From JBOGFC01 sp050742155 (GTDB taxonomy: Bacteria; Actinomycetota; Acidimicrobiia; Spongiisociales; JALYHC01): DNA of 55,620 nucleotides. Position numbers and translations under genes: made by a program. The notes under the pieces were generated by a model, which saw only the letters and a list, made by a program, of their open reading frames with translations, was not told where the DNA came from and did no database searches. This document shows positions 16,391 to 24,512 of the stretch, one piece after another. The stretch covers positions 1 to 55,620 of the forward strand of contig JBOGFC010000186.1 in assembly GCA_050742155.1 (NCBI GenBank), in the 5' to 3' direction. Within the stretch, counting starts at the first letter, position 1. The number at the start of each line of letters is the position of its first letter.

Positions 16391-17317
16391 ATGAAGCGCG
16401 TGCTCGAGCGGCTGCTGAACCTGCTGGCCTTCCTACTCGACGCCGGGCGACCGGTGACGGCCGACGAGATCCGCACCACGGTGGCGGGCTACGACCAGGA
16501 CTCGGAAGAGGCCTTCCGCCGCATGTTCGAGCGGGACAAGGATCTGTTGCGCGGGCTGGGGATCCCCCTCGAGCGGCGGCCCACCGACGCCTGGGAGGTG
16601 GACTTCGGCTACATGATCCGGCGGGACGCCTACGAGCTCCCGGACCCGGGACTCACCGACGAGGAGCGCGCCGCGCTCACCCTGGCCGCCCAGGTGGTGC
16701 GGTTGGGCGGCCAGCCCTCCGGGCCAGAGGCCCTCTTCAAGCTGGGCGGAGTGGCCGTGGGAGAGGGCGGCGAGGCGCTGGCCGCCGACCTGGGATCGAA
16801 TCCGGGCGACCTGGCCGTGCTCTTCCAAGCGGTCACTGAGCGCCGGGTGCTGCGGTTTGCCTACCGGGGGCGGGCCAGGGAGTTGCGACCGTACGCACTG
16901 GTCCACCAGCGCGGCCACTGGTATCTGCTGGCCGGCGAGCGGGGCAGCCGGGAGGCGCGCTCCTTCCGGGTCGACCGCATCTCGGAGCTCGAGCTGGACG
17001 ACCAGGCCGGTTCGTTCGAGCGGCCCAAGGGCTTTCAGGCCCGCCGGGTCCTGCCCCGCGAGCCCTGGGAGGCGGGGGAGGAGGACCTGACGGCCACCGT
17101 GCATTTCGATCCCGAGGCGGCCTGGTGGGCCCGCCGCCAGCTCCCTCCCGACGCCCAGATGGAGGAAACGGACTCGGGCGCCATGACCGCTCGGTTGGCG
17201 GTGGCCAACCCGGATGCCTTCGTGGGGTGGGTGTTGAGCTTCGGGGCGGCCGCCGAGGTGGTCGAGCCACCGCAGCTTCGCAAGCTGGTGGTCGAGCGGG
17301 TGCGAGGAGACCGATGA
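16391..17317 (+). CDS. pafB: WYL-domain transcriptional regulator PafB
   Basis: 308 aa half of the PafBC heterodimer, which in mycobacteria activates the RecA/LexA-independent DNA-damage response. An N-terminal winged-helix domain (MKRVLERLLNLLAFLLDAGRP, then TADEIRTTVAGY) is followed by a WYL domain; the signature segment is HWYLLAGERGSREARSFRVDRI at about 175-200, with HWYLL in place of the classic WYL. A C-terminal WCX-type domain completes it. ATGA overlap with pafC indicates coupled synthesis of the two partners. Despite the name and location it is not part of pupylation itself. Confidence 0.9.
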   Translation: MKRVLERLLNLLAFLLDAGRPVTADEIRTTVAGYDQDSEEAFRRMFERDKDLLRGLGIPLERRPTDAWEVDFGYMIRRDAYELPDPGLTDEERAALTLAAQVVRLGGQPSGPEALFKLGGVAVGEGGEALAADLGSNPGDLAVLFQAVTERRVLRFAYRGRARELRPYALVHQRGHWYLLAGERGSREARSFRVDRISELELDDQAGSFERPKGFQARRVLPREPWEAGEEDLTATVHFDPEAAWWARRQLPPDAQMEETDSGAMTARLAVANPDAFVGWVLSFGAAAEVVEPPQLRKLVVERVRGDR

Positions 17318-18246
17318 CGTCCGGCCGCACCGCCCAGCGTCTCACGCGCATCCTCTCCATGCTTCCCTGGGTGATCGCCAACCCCGGCACCTCCGTGGAT
17401 GAGGTGTGCTCTCGCTTCGGGTACACGCGCCGGGAGCTGCTCTCCGACCTGGACCTGGTCTTCGTCTGTGGACTCCCGGGCTATGGACCCGGTGACCTCA
17501 TGGTGGCCTACGTGGAGGAGGACGAGGTGGTGGTCGACATGGCCGAGTACTTCTCACGGCCGCTGCGTCTGACTCCCGCCGAGGCGCTGGCCCTGCTGGC
17601 TTCGGGCATGGCATTGTGCGCCAGCGGCCAGGGAACCCCGGTCCTGGAGGCGGCGGTGAACAAGCTCTCCAGAGCCTTGGTGCCCGAGGCCGGTGACAGC
17701 CTGGTGGTGGAGCTGGCCGAGGAGCCGGGCATAGTCGGCGCTCTGCGCCGGGCGGCCCGAGACGGCCGGGTTGTCGAGCTGACCTACACGTCGCTCGGCA
17801 AGGGAGAGACCAGCGTCCGGCGGGTGGAGCCTTGGTCGGTGTTCTCCACGCTGGGTAACTGGTATCTCTCCGCCTACTGCCGGAGCGCCCACGGCGAACG
17901 GGTCTTTCGCCTGGACCGGGTGCGAGCATCCGAGTCGACCGAGGAGCGCTTCGAGCCTCCCGAGGAACCCCCGTCACCTCAGGTGCGATACACGCCGGGG
18001 GAGGAGGACGTCCGGTCGGTGATCCGGTTGGGGCAACGGGCCCGCTGGGTGGCCGAGTACTACCCCGTGGAGGTGCTGGAGAGCGGTGAGGACGGGATGC
18101 TGGTGCGCTTCAGCTCCGGCGATGCTGGAGTGGCCGCCCGGCTGCTCCTCCGGCTGGGCGGCGACGCCCGACTCGTCGAGGGCGCCGAGGTGGCCGCGGC
18201 GCTGGACGAGCTGCGGGGGCACATCCTTTCCCGCTACGGAGAGTGA
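17314..18246 (+). CDS. pafC: WYL-domain transcriptional regulator PafC
   Basis: 310 aa partner of PafB, from ATG 17314 in the ATGA overlap. The winged helix (TAQRLTRILSMLPWVIANPGTSVDEVCSRFGYTRREL) is followed by a linker and the WYL domain with NWYLSAYCRSAHGERVFRLDRV at about 190-210, then a WCX domain that ends LRGHILSRYGE. A longer open frame to the left runs inside pafB in another phase and is not used. Domain order mirrors PafB, consistent with an old duplication. Confidence 0.9.
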   Translation: MTSGRTAQRLTRILSMLPWVIANPGTSVDEVCSRFGYTRRELLSDLDLVFVCGLPGYGPGDLMVAYVEEDEVVVDMAEYFSRPLRLTPAEALALLASGMALCASGQGTPVLEAAVNKLSRALVPEAGDSLVVELAEEPGIVGALRRAARDGRVVELTYTSLGKGETSVRRVEPWSVFSTLGNWYLSAYCRSAHGERVFRLDRVRASESTEERFEPPEEPPSPQVRYTPGEEDVRSVIRLGQRARWVAEYYPVEVLESGEDGMLVRFSSGDAGVAARLLLRLGGDARLVEGAEVAAALDELRGHILSRYGE

Positions 18247-18329
18247 CCATGGCTATTTCCCACTTAGTACTTCAGACGGCCCCGCCTCGCTCCGATATTC
18301 GGGTGACGATCACACCGGACGGAGCACTC

Positions 18330-18620
18330 ATGACGACCATCAAGACGACCTGCGAGTTCTGCGGGGACGTGGAGCTCGTGCCCGAGGACCTCTCCTTGGA
18401 CCTGGACCCGGCCCGGGACCGAGGCAGCTATCACTTCCAATGCCCGCTCTGCGTGCGGCGGCAATTTCGACCGGCCAACTCGCGGGTGGTGAGCATCCTC
18501 CTCGCCACCGGTGTGAGCTACCGGGTGAGCGGTGACCGGCCCATCACCGAGGCCGAGATCGAGAGCTTCTCCCGGGCCCTCGACAACGATGACTGGCTGC
18601 GCCATCTGCTGACGAGCTAA
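18330..18620 (+). CDS. Small zinc-ribbon-like protein between pafC and tatA
   Basis: 96 aa from ATG 18330 (MTTIKTTCEFCGDVELVPEDLSL). Two CxxC pairs, CEFC near residue 8 and CPLC near residue 40, could bind zinc. The rest is mixed alpha/beta with an acidic C-terminus ending WLRHLLTS. An in-frame GTG at 18243, overlapping the pafC stop, would add 29 residues without cysteine motifs; the ATG is preferred because the Cys motif normally sits at the N-terminus. Function unknown; its place in an otherwise strongly conserved gene row suggests a housekeeping role. Confidence 0.65.
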   Translation: MTTIKTTCEFCGDVELVPEDLSLDLDPARDRGSYHFQCPLCVRRQFRPANSRVVSILLATGVSYRVSGDRPITEAEIESFSRALDNDDWLRHLLTS

Positions 18621-18659
18621 CGGCGGAGCGCCTTCCGCCTCCTACCATGAGCGGGTGCC

Positions 18660-18929
18660 ATGCTGAACGTCTCGCCGCTCGAGGTCATGGTGATCATGCT
18701 CCTGGCGCTGGTGCTGTTCGGCCCGCGGCGCCTGCCGGAGATCGCTCGCAAGGCGGGGGACCTGGTCCGGGAGCTTCGCCGGACCACCGACGACTTCCGT
18801 TCCGGATTGGAGCGCGAGTACCAAGAGGTCGTGAACCCGATCAAGGAGATGGGAGAGGAAGCCCGGCGGGCCATCGAGGAGGAGCCGGCTAGGGGTCCCG
18901 AGGAATCGGAGAGACCATCGCCCGAGTGA
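18660..18929 (+). CDS. tatA: Sec-independent translocase subunit TatA/TatB
   Basis: 89 aa single-span membrane protein of the twin-arginine pathway. One hydrophobic segment, VMVIMLLALVLFG (about 9-21), is followed by the hinge GPRRLPEIARKAGDLVRELRR and an amphipathic helix, then an acidic tail. The GPxRLP hinge is nearer TatB than the FGxxKLP of TatA, so it may serve as TatB or as a dual A/B subunit. Overlap with tatC is GTGA. No second TatA/B gene is present in the window. Confidence 0.85.
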   Translation: MLNVSPLEVMVIMLLALVLFGPRRLPEIARKAGDLVRELRRTTDDFRSGLEREYQEVVNPIKEMGEEARRAIEEEPARGPEESERPSPE

Positions 18930-19639
18930 CCAGCGATCGCTCTCCGATCATGGACCATCTCGAGGAGCTGCGCCGGCGGCTGGTCAAGTCGGCCGTGGCG
19001 GTGACGAGCGGGTCTGTGGTCGCCTTCCTGTTCCACGAGCGGCTCCTGGCCTTCCTCGTTGAGCCGTACTCGCAGGTGGTGGGAGGGGAGGGTCTGATCT
19101 TCACTCAGGTCACCGAGGCATTCTCGGTGGCCATGCGAGTCTCCCTTCTCGGGGGGGTCATCCTGTCCAGCCCGGTACTGATCTACCAGGTCTGGGCCTT
19201 CATCAGCCCGGCCCTCACTCCCCGGGAGCGCCGCTACGCCTTGCCGTTGTCGGGCATCCTGGCGGTGCTGTTTCTCTCCGGGGTGGCCTTCGCCTACTGG
19301 TCCCTGCCCCGCGCCCTCGAGTTCCTGCTCACGTTCGGCGGGGAGAGCGTCGAGGCGTTCATCACCATCAACAACTACCTCTCGTTCGCCAGCCGCTTCC
19401 TGCTGGTGTTCGGCCTCAGCTTCGAGTTCCCGGTCTTCATCTTCGCGGCCGCCCTGGCCGGCATGGTCGACTCGGCGCAGCTGGCCCGCGGGCGACGGTG
19501 GGCGGTCCTCTTGATCGTGATCATCGGAGCGGTGATCACCCCGAGCGGCGATCCCCTCACGCTCATGGTGCTCTCGATCCCCCTCTACCTGCTCTACGAG
19601 GCCACCATCTGGGCGGTCCGCCTGGTGCTCCGCCGATGA
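18926..19639 (+). CDS. tatC: Sec-independent translocase subunit TatC
   Basis: 237 aa receptor subunit that recognises twin-arginine signal peptides. Starts at GTG 18926 in the overlap with tatA. The cytoplasmic N-terminus has the family MDHLEELRRRL (9-19), then six hydrophobic helices; FAYWSLPRALEFLL and the conserved FGLSFEFPVFIF segment are present, and ITPSGDPLTLMVLSIPLYLLYE closes the protein. The next gene starts at ATGA. Confidence 0.95.
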   Translation: MTSDRSPIMDHLEELRRRLVKSAVAVTSGSVVAFLFHERLLAFLVEPYSQVVGGEGLIFTQVTEAFSVAMRVSLLGGVILSSPVLIYQVWAFISPALTPRERRYALPLSGILAVLFLSGVAFAYWSLPRALEFLLTFGGESVEAFITINNYLSFASRFLLVFGLSFEFPVFIFAAALAGMVDSAQLARGRRWAVLLIVIIGAVITPSGDPLTLMVLSIPLYLLYEATIWAVRLVLRR

Positions 19640-22179
19640 CGCTGGAGAGGTTCTTCTCCCACCTGCCCTTCCCCCCGGACGAGTTTCAGCTCGAGGCGGC
19701 CCGGGCCATCGAGGCGGGAGAGTCGGTGGTGGTGACGGCTCCCACCGGGGCGGGCAAGACGCTGGTGGCGGAGGTGGCCACCCATCTGGCCCTCGAGCGG
19801 GGTCGCCGCGCCTATTACACGACCCCCCTGAAGGCGCTCTCCAACCAGAAGTACGGGGATTTCGTGGCCCACTATGGGGCGGCGAGGGTGGGCCTCCTCA
19901 CCGGGGACAACGTCATCAACGGCGACGCCGAGGTGGTGGTGATGACCACCGAGGTGCTGCGCAACATGATCTACGCCCGGGACCGGTCGATCGGAGACCT
20001 GGGCGTGGTGGTGCTCGACGAGGTCCACTATCTGCAGGATCCCTTCCGGGGAGCCGTATGGGAGGAGATCATCATCCACCTGCCGCGGTCGGTGCAGTTG
20101 CTGGCTCTGTCGGCCACCGTGTCGAACGCGACCGAGTTCAGCGACTGGGTGCGCTCCCGGCGGGGCCTCACCCGGCTGGTCCTCGAGCGCCACCGGCCGG
20201 TCCCCCTCGAGAGCTCGTACATGGTCAAGGACCGTCACGGAGAGCGCCGTGCGCTGCTGTTCCCCACGTTCGTCGACCACCAGGGCCGGCGGGAGCCGAA
20301 CCCGGCGGTGGAACGCCTGCTCAGCCGCCGGCGGCACCGGCGCTTCGCCACCCCGAGGCGCAGTGAGGTGGTCGAGCTCCTCGAGCGAGGGGGGATGCTG
20401 CCGGCCATCTACTTCCTCTTCAGCCGGGCCGGATGCGAAGCGGCCGCCCAGCAGCTCATGGCCGACGGGGTCCGGCTCACCACCGCGGCCGAGCGGGAGC
20501 GAATCCGGCAGTACGCCGAGCTGCGCACCAGGCACCTGGACCCGGCCGACCTGGAGGTGCTCGGGTACGGACGGTGGGTGAGCCAGCTGGAGGACGGAGT
20601 GGCTCCTCACCATGCCGGCATGGTGCCGGCCTTCAAGGAGACGGTGGAGGAGCTGTTCTCGCGGGGGCTGGTGAAGCTGGTCTTCGCCACCGAGACGCTC
20701 GCCCTGGGGATCAACATGCCGGCCCGCTCGGTGGTGTTGGAGAGCCTCACCAAGTTCACCGGGGAGAGCCATGAGCTGCTCCAGCCGGGCGACTACACGC
20801 AGCTCACCGGCCGGGCGGGCCGGCGAGGGATCGACAAGCTGGGCTACGGGGTGGTCCTCTACTCGCCGTACCTGCCGTTCGACCGGGTGGCGGACATCGC
20901 CGCGGCCGGCAGCCATCCGCTCCGCTCCGGCTTCCGACCCACGTACAACATGGCGGTCAACCTGGTGGCCAATTACCCGCGCCCGGAGGCCGAGGAGCTG
21001 CTCAACGCGTCGTTCGCCCAGTTCCAGCGAGAGGCCGGGATGGGTCGGTTGCGCCGGTCCATCGAGCGGAACCAGGAGGCTCTGGCCGGGTACAGCAGGG
21101 CGGCCCAGTGCGAGCTGGGCGACATTTGGGAGTATCTGGCCGCCTCCGAGCCGGGTCGCCGGATGCCCTCCCACCGCCGGTTGATGCAGGAGTTCGCCCG
21201 CCACACCCAAGCGGGCGACGTGCTGGAGGTGCCGGCCGGACGCCGGAGCGGCCGCTACGTGATGCTGGCGCGGGGCCGAACCGCCGAGCCTCGCCTGCTG
21301 CTGCTGGGAAGCGAGGGGGACCTGGCCCGGGTCCGCCTCGACGAGCTGCCTCTGGGAACCGCCAAGATGGGAAGCATCGCTCTTCCCAGCCCCTTCGAGC
21401 CGGCCGCCCCGCGGTTTCGAGAATCGGTAGCTTCTCTGCTCCGGGAGTACCGGGCCGGAGAGCCGGAGTTGGTGGCGGGCGAGGAAGGCGCCCCGGCGCC
21501 CCACCCCGTCGCCCTCTGCCCGGAGCTGGCCGATCACCTGCGCTGGGCGCGACGGGCGCAGCGTATGGTCAAGGAAGTTGAACGATTGCGGGAACGCCTG
21601 GATCGGTCGGCCGAAGGCCTGGTCGCCGAGTTCAGGTCCATCCTGGAGCTGCTGGAGGCCTGGGGCTACACCTCCGGCTGGACGCTCACCCGGCGCGGGG
21701 AGAACCTGCGCTTCATCTACAACGAGCTGGACCTGTTGTTGGCCGAGGCCGTACACGCAGACCTGCTGGCCGGGCTGAGCGCGCCCGAGCTGGCGGCCTT
21801 GGCCTCGGCGTTCGTGTACGAGCCGCGCTCGGGCGGGGAGCTCGGCGGCTGGCCGACGCCCACCTTGGAGGAGCGGGGGGGCGAGTTGGAGTCGATCTGG
21901 CGACGCCTTCAGCGGGCCGAGGCGGATCGATTGATCCCGGAGACCCGCCCGCCGGAGCCTGGGTTCGCCGGTCTGGCCTACCGCTGGGCGTCCGGAGAGG
22001 AGCTCGATGGGTTGCTGGGAGACGACGAGCTGGCGGCCGGCGACTTCGTGCGCAACTGCCGGCAGCTCCTCGACTTGCTCCGCCAGCTCCGGGACACGTT
22101 TCCCGATCTGGCGGCCACCGCCGACGCGTCCGCCAAGGCCGTCGACCGGGGGGTGGTGGCGGCCGGAGGGATCATTTGA
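19636..22179 (+). CDS. helY: Ski2-like DEVH-box RNA helicase HelY
   Basis: 847 aa superfamily 2 helicase of the Ski2/Mtr4 type. ATG 19636 overlaps the tatC stop. Walker A TAPTGAGKT (34-42), TTPLKALSNQKY, the DEVH box within VVLDEVHYLQDPFRG, LSATVSN and motif VI QLTGRAGRRG are all in order. The C-terminal half has the Mtr4-like winged-helix and helical-bundle region. The helY-tat neighbourhood is conserved in actinobacteria. Substrate RNA is unknown. The last codons overlap TTG 22176 of the lipid kinase gene. Confidence 0.9.
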   Translation: MTLERFFSHLPFPPDEFQLEAARAIEAGESVVVTAPTGAGKTLVAEVATHLALERGRRAYYTTPLKALSNQKYGDFVAHYGAARVGLLTGDNVINGDAEVVVMTTEVLRNMIYARDRSIGDLGVVVLDEVHYLQDPFRGAVWEEIIIHLPRSVQLLALSATVSNATEFSDWVRSRRGLTRLVLERHRPVPLESSYMVKDRHGERRALLFPTFVDHQGRREPNPAVERLLSRRRHRRFATPRRSEVVELLERGGMLPAIYFLFSRAGCEAAAQQLMADGVRLTTAAERERIRQYAELRTRHLDPADLEVLGYGRWVSQLEDGVAPHHAGMVPAFKETVEELFSRGLVKLVFATETLALGINMPARSVVLESLTKFTGESHELLQPGDYTQLTGRAGRRGIDKLGYGVVLYSPYLPFDRVADIAAAGSHPLRSGFRPTYNMAVNLVANYPRPEAEELLNASFAQFQREAGMGRLRRSIERNQEALAGYSRAAQCELGDIWEYLAASEPGRRMPSHRRLMQEFARHTQAGDVLEVPAGRRSGRYVMLARGRTAEPRLLLLGSEGDLARVRLDELPLGTAKMGSIALPSPFEPAAPRFRESVASLLREYRAGEPELVAGEEGAPAPHPVALCPELADHLRWARRAQRMVKEVERLRERLDRSAEGLVAEFRSILELLEAWGYTSGWTLTRRGENLRFIYNELDLLLAEAVHADLLAGLSAPELAALASAFVYEPRSGGELGGWPTPTLEERGGELESIWRRLQRAEADRLIPETRPPEPGFAGLAYRWASGEELDGLLGDDELAAGDFVRNCRQLLDLLRQLRDTFPDLAATADASAKAVDRGVVAAGGII

Positions 22180-23120
22180 AACCTTCAGTCCCCGATGGAT
22201 TCCCCCCCTCCCGGGCTCTCCCCCACAGGGGGAGGGAGGAAGCCTGGTGGGCGGTGGTCAACCCATGGGCGGGGCGGCGGCGGGAAGTCGCCGAGCGAGC
22301 TCGTCGAGCCCTGCAGGATCAAGCAGTGGAGGCGGATCTGGTCATCCCCGAGGGCCCCGCCGAGGTGGCGACCGGCGTTCGAGCCGGCATCGAGGCTGGA
22401 CGACGGCGCTTCATGGCGGTGGGGGGCGATGGCACCGTGAATCTTGTGGTCGATGCGCTCTTGCGCCACCCCTGGCCCGAGCCGCCCGTGCTGGCCATCT
22501 TGCCGGCCGGGTCCGGCAGCGACTTGTTGCGCACCTTCGCCATTCCCCAGCAGATGGAGCGGGCGGCCGTTCACCTGAGAGGTGAGCAGACCTATCTGGC
22601 AGACGTCGGCGTCCTGGAAGGCGCTTGGGGCCGCCGTCACTTCCTCAACGTGGCTCAGGCCGGTATCGGGGCGGCGACGGTCGAGACCGCCGAGCGCCTG
22701 CCCAGGCGGCTGGGGGCGCGCCGCTACCTGCTGTCGTTCTGGATGACCCTGCCAGGATTCCGCCGCACGGAGATAGAGCTCCAGGCGGGAGCGCGGGCCT
22801 ACCGGGGCGCGGCCACCAACGTGGTACTTGCCAATGCCCAGTACTTCGGGGGAGGAATGAACATCGCCCCGCGCGCCAACCTGGTGGACGGCCGGTTGGA
22901 CATCCAGATCTTCACCGGGCCGAAGCGAGAAGCGGTCACTCTCATTCCCCGCATCCGGCGGGGCCTCCATCTGACTCATCCCTCGGTGCGCCGGCTCTCG
23001 GCAGAGGAGTTCACTCTCCGCAGCGACCGTCCCTGGCCGGTGGAGGCCGACGGGGAGCCGGTCGGCGAGACCCCACTGTCGGGCCGGGTCCTCGCCGGGG
23101 CGATCCGCCTCAAGATCTGA
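22176..23120 (+). CDS. Diacylglycerol/lipid kinase family protein (YegS/DgkB type)
   Basis: Up to 314 aa. The kinase fold begins at WWAVVNPWAGRRR and shows the nucleotide loop AVGGDGTVN, the GSGSDLLRTF loop (GTGNDFAR in typical members), NAQYFGGGMNIAP with VDGRLDI, and EADGEPVG near the end. It probably phosphorylates a lipid such as diacylglycerol or a lipid analogue. TTG 22176 overlaps the helY stop, but the first 26 codons read through a G/C-rich palindrome; GTG 22254, just before the first conserved strand (VVNPWAG), is an equally good start. The palindrome may therefore sit in a non-coding gap. Confidence 0.85.
   Translation: MKPSVPDGFPPSRALPHRGREEAWWAVVNPWAGRRREVAERARRALQDQAVEADLVIPEGPAEVATGVRAGIEAGRRRFMAVGGDGTVNLVVDALLRHPWPEPPVLAILPAGSGSDLLRTFAIPQQMERAAVHLRGEQTYLADVGVLEGAWGRRHFLNVAQAGIGAATVETAERLPRRLGARRYLLSFWMTLPGFRRTEIELQAGARAYRGAATNVVLANAQYFGGGMNIAPRANLVDGRLDIQIFTGPKREAVTLIPRIRRGLHLTHPSVRRLSAEEFTLRSDRPWPVEADGEPVGETPLSGRVLAGAIRLKI
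22200..22240. repeat. G/C-rich palindrome between helY and the lipid kinase core
   Basis: CTCCCCC-ACA-GGGGGAG (22218-22234), with further C-rich sequence before and GGAGG after, resembles the units at 1-160 and the palindrome at 43641. It either encodes part of the kinase N-terminus or is an intergenic element. Confidence 0.6.
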
Positions 23121-23259
23121 GCGCCTGCTACGTTGGCCGGGGCCCGGGAGGTGTCCCTGGTCCGAAGGCGGCGCTCCAATAGCTCTCCGACCGGGAGTGG
23201 GGGGCAGCGACCGAGTGGCGTCGAGGGGTGAGGGAATAAAGGGACGCCCCCGGGCACTA

Positions 23260-23265
23260 TATACT
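23260..23265 (+). promoter_or_regulatory. Candidate -10 element of the DUF4193 gene
   Basis: TATACT, the same hexamer as before ARC, lies 28 nt before ATG 23294 in the 173-nt gap after the lipid kinase gene. The rest of that gap shows no gene; it contains only G/C-rich sequence and this element. Confidence 0.4.
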
Positions 23266-23293
23266 CCCCGCCGCCTGCACCCAGGATCACCGC

Positions 23294-23785
23294 ATGACCA
23301 GCCATGGAGAGGACACCCCAGAGGCAGAAGAGCACCTCAACGAGGAGACCGAAGAGGAGCTCGAGCCTGACTTCGAGGAGGACTTCGACGAGGAGGCCCT
23401 GGCCCTCGACGAGGAGGACTTGACGCTCGTGGAGGGCGAGGCTTTGGAGGAGCAGGAAGAGGAGCAGGAAGAGGAGCAGGAAGAGGAGCAGGAAGAGGAG
23501 CAGGAAGAGGAGCAGGAGGAAGAGGAGGAAGAGCCCGAGGAAGCCCTCGACGAGCTCGAGGCCGAGGAGCTCGACATGCTCACCGAGGATGAGGAGGTCG
23601 AGGTTCTTCTCGTCGACGAGGCCGCCGAGCTACGAGCGCTGCGCCGCGAGGAGATGTTGAGCCTGGACGTGGAGGCTGAGGAGATCCGCCGCAACGAGTT
23701 CGTCTGCTCGTCGTGCTTCCTGGTGAAGCGCACCAGCCAGCTTGCCAACCGCAAGAGGATGATCTGTCGCGATTGCGCCGCCTGA
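23294..23785 (+). CDS. DUF4193 family protein with expanded acidic repeat
   Basis: 163 aa. The C-terminus, EFVCSSCFLVKRTSQLANRK...MICRDCAA, is the DUF4193 signature with CSSC and CRDC pairs that probably bind a metal. DUF4193 proteins are near-universal in actinobacteria, usually about 100 aa, and of unknown function. Here the N-terminal two thirds are almost entirely Glu/Asp and include six tandem EEQE units plus flanking E-runs (about 52-80). The repeat is encoded by exact 12-nt units, so length could vary by slippage. The gene has its own promoter candidate, and its 3' end overlaps the mannose synthase reading frame. Confidence 0.85.
   Translation: MTSHGEDTPEAEEHLNEETEEELEPDFEEDFDEEALALDEEDLTLVEGEALEEQEEEQEEEQEEEQEEEQEEEQEEEEEEPEEALDELEAEELDMLTEDEEVEVLLVDEAAELRALRREEMLSLDVEAEEIRRNEFVCSSCFLVKRTSQLANRKRMICRDCAA
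23447..23518 (+). repeat. 12-nt tandem repeat encoding EEQE units
   Basis: Six units of GAGGAGCAGGAA, the last with a final G instead of A. Unit size is a multiple of three, so gain or loss keeps the frame. Confidence 0.95.
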
Positions 23786-24512
23786 CGTCGTAGCGGTCGT
23801 CCCGACCTACAACGAGGCCGCGAACCTGCCGCGGTTGATTCCGACCCTGCTCTCCCACGGCTATCGGGTGCTGGTGGTGGACGACAACTCTCCAGATGGG
23901 ACGGGGCGCATCGCCCAGCAGCTGGCCGCGAACGAGCCGCGGGTGACGGTGCTCCACCGCCGGCGCAAGGAAGGGATCGGCCCAGCCTATGCGGAGGGCT
24001 TCGCCCGCGCCCTGACGATGGGGGCGATGGTGGTGGGCGAGATGGACGCCGACTTCTCGCACGATCCGGCCGACCTGCCCCGCCTGGTGGAGGCGCTCGA
24101 GGCGGGCGCCGACGTGGCGCTGGGGAGCCGTTACGTGCCGGGGGGTGCCACCCCCGACTGGCCCTGGCCGAGGCGGCTGCTCTCTCAGGCGGGCAATGTC
24201 TATGCCCGAACCGTGCTGGGCTTGCCGGTACGGGATGTCACCGGAGGATTCCGGGCCTTCCGAGCCTCGGCCCTGCGACGCCTGGATCCGGCCGGCTGCG
24301 GGGCCTCCGGGTATGCCTTTCAGGTGGAGATGGTGTGGCGGGCCGTCCGGCAGGGGTTGGAGGTGGTGGAGATCCCCATCGTCTTCCGGGACCGGGAGCT
24401 GGGGGCCTCCAAGATGCATGGCGGGGTGGTGCTGGAGGCGATCAGGCTGGTCAGCAAGGCGGGCTTGCGTCGATGGCTACCCTGGATGTCCGAGGAGGAT
24501 CGATGGAGCTGA
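23772..24512 (+). CDS. ppm1: Polyprenol-phosphate mannose synthase-like glycosyltransferase (GT2)
   Basis: 246 aa if started at ATT 23772. Transfers mannose from GDP-mannose to polyprenyl phosphate at the membrane, feeding lipoglycan and protein mannosylation. VVAVVPTYNEAANLP (6-20), VVDDNSPDGT (35-44) and the metal-binding MDADFSHDP (91-99) are classic, with TGGFRAFR and the C-terminal FRDRELGASKM also present. The frame has a TGA at 23760-23762 and no ATG, GTG or TTG until TTG 23835, which lies after the PTYNE motif. ATT 23772, giving MAPPDVVAVVPTYNE, fits the family N-terminus and overlaps the DUF4193 stop. No acyltransferase domain is fused. Confidence 0.85.
   Translation: MAPPDVVAVVPTYNEAANLPRLIPTLLSHGYRVLVVDDNSPDGTGRIAQQLAANEPRVTVLHRRRKEGIGPAYAEGFARALTMGAMVVGEMDADFSHDPADLPRLVEALEAGADVALGSRYVPGGATPDWPWPRRLLSQAGNVYARTVLGLPVRDVTGGFRAFRASALRRLDPAGCGASGYAFQVEMVWRAVRQGLEVVEIPIVFRDRELGASKMHGGVVLEAIRLVSKAGLRRWLPWMSEEDRWS

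Noticed and set aside
19594..21756. Very long open frame antisense to helY (and similar long antisense frames over ARC-dop, pyrG and the carboxylase gene)
   Set aside because: They mirror real genes in G/C-rich DNA, have no family motifs and show the biased amino-acid mix (Gly, Arg, Pro, His, Leu) of shadow frames.
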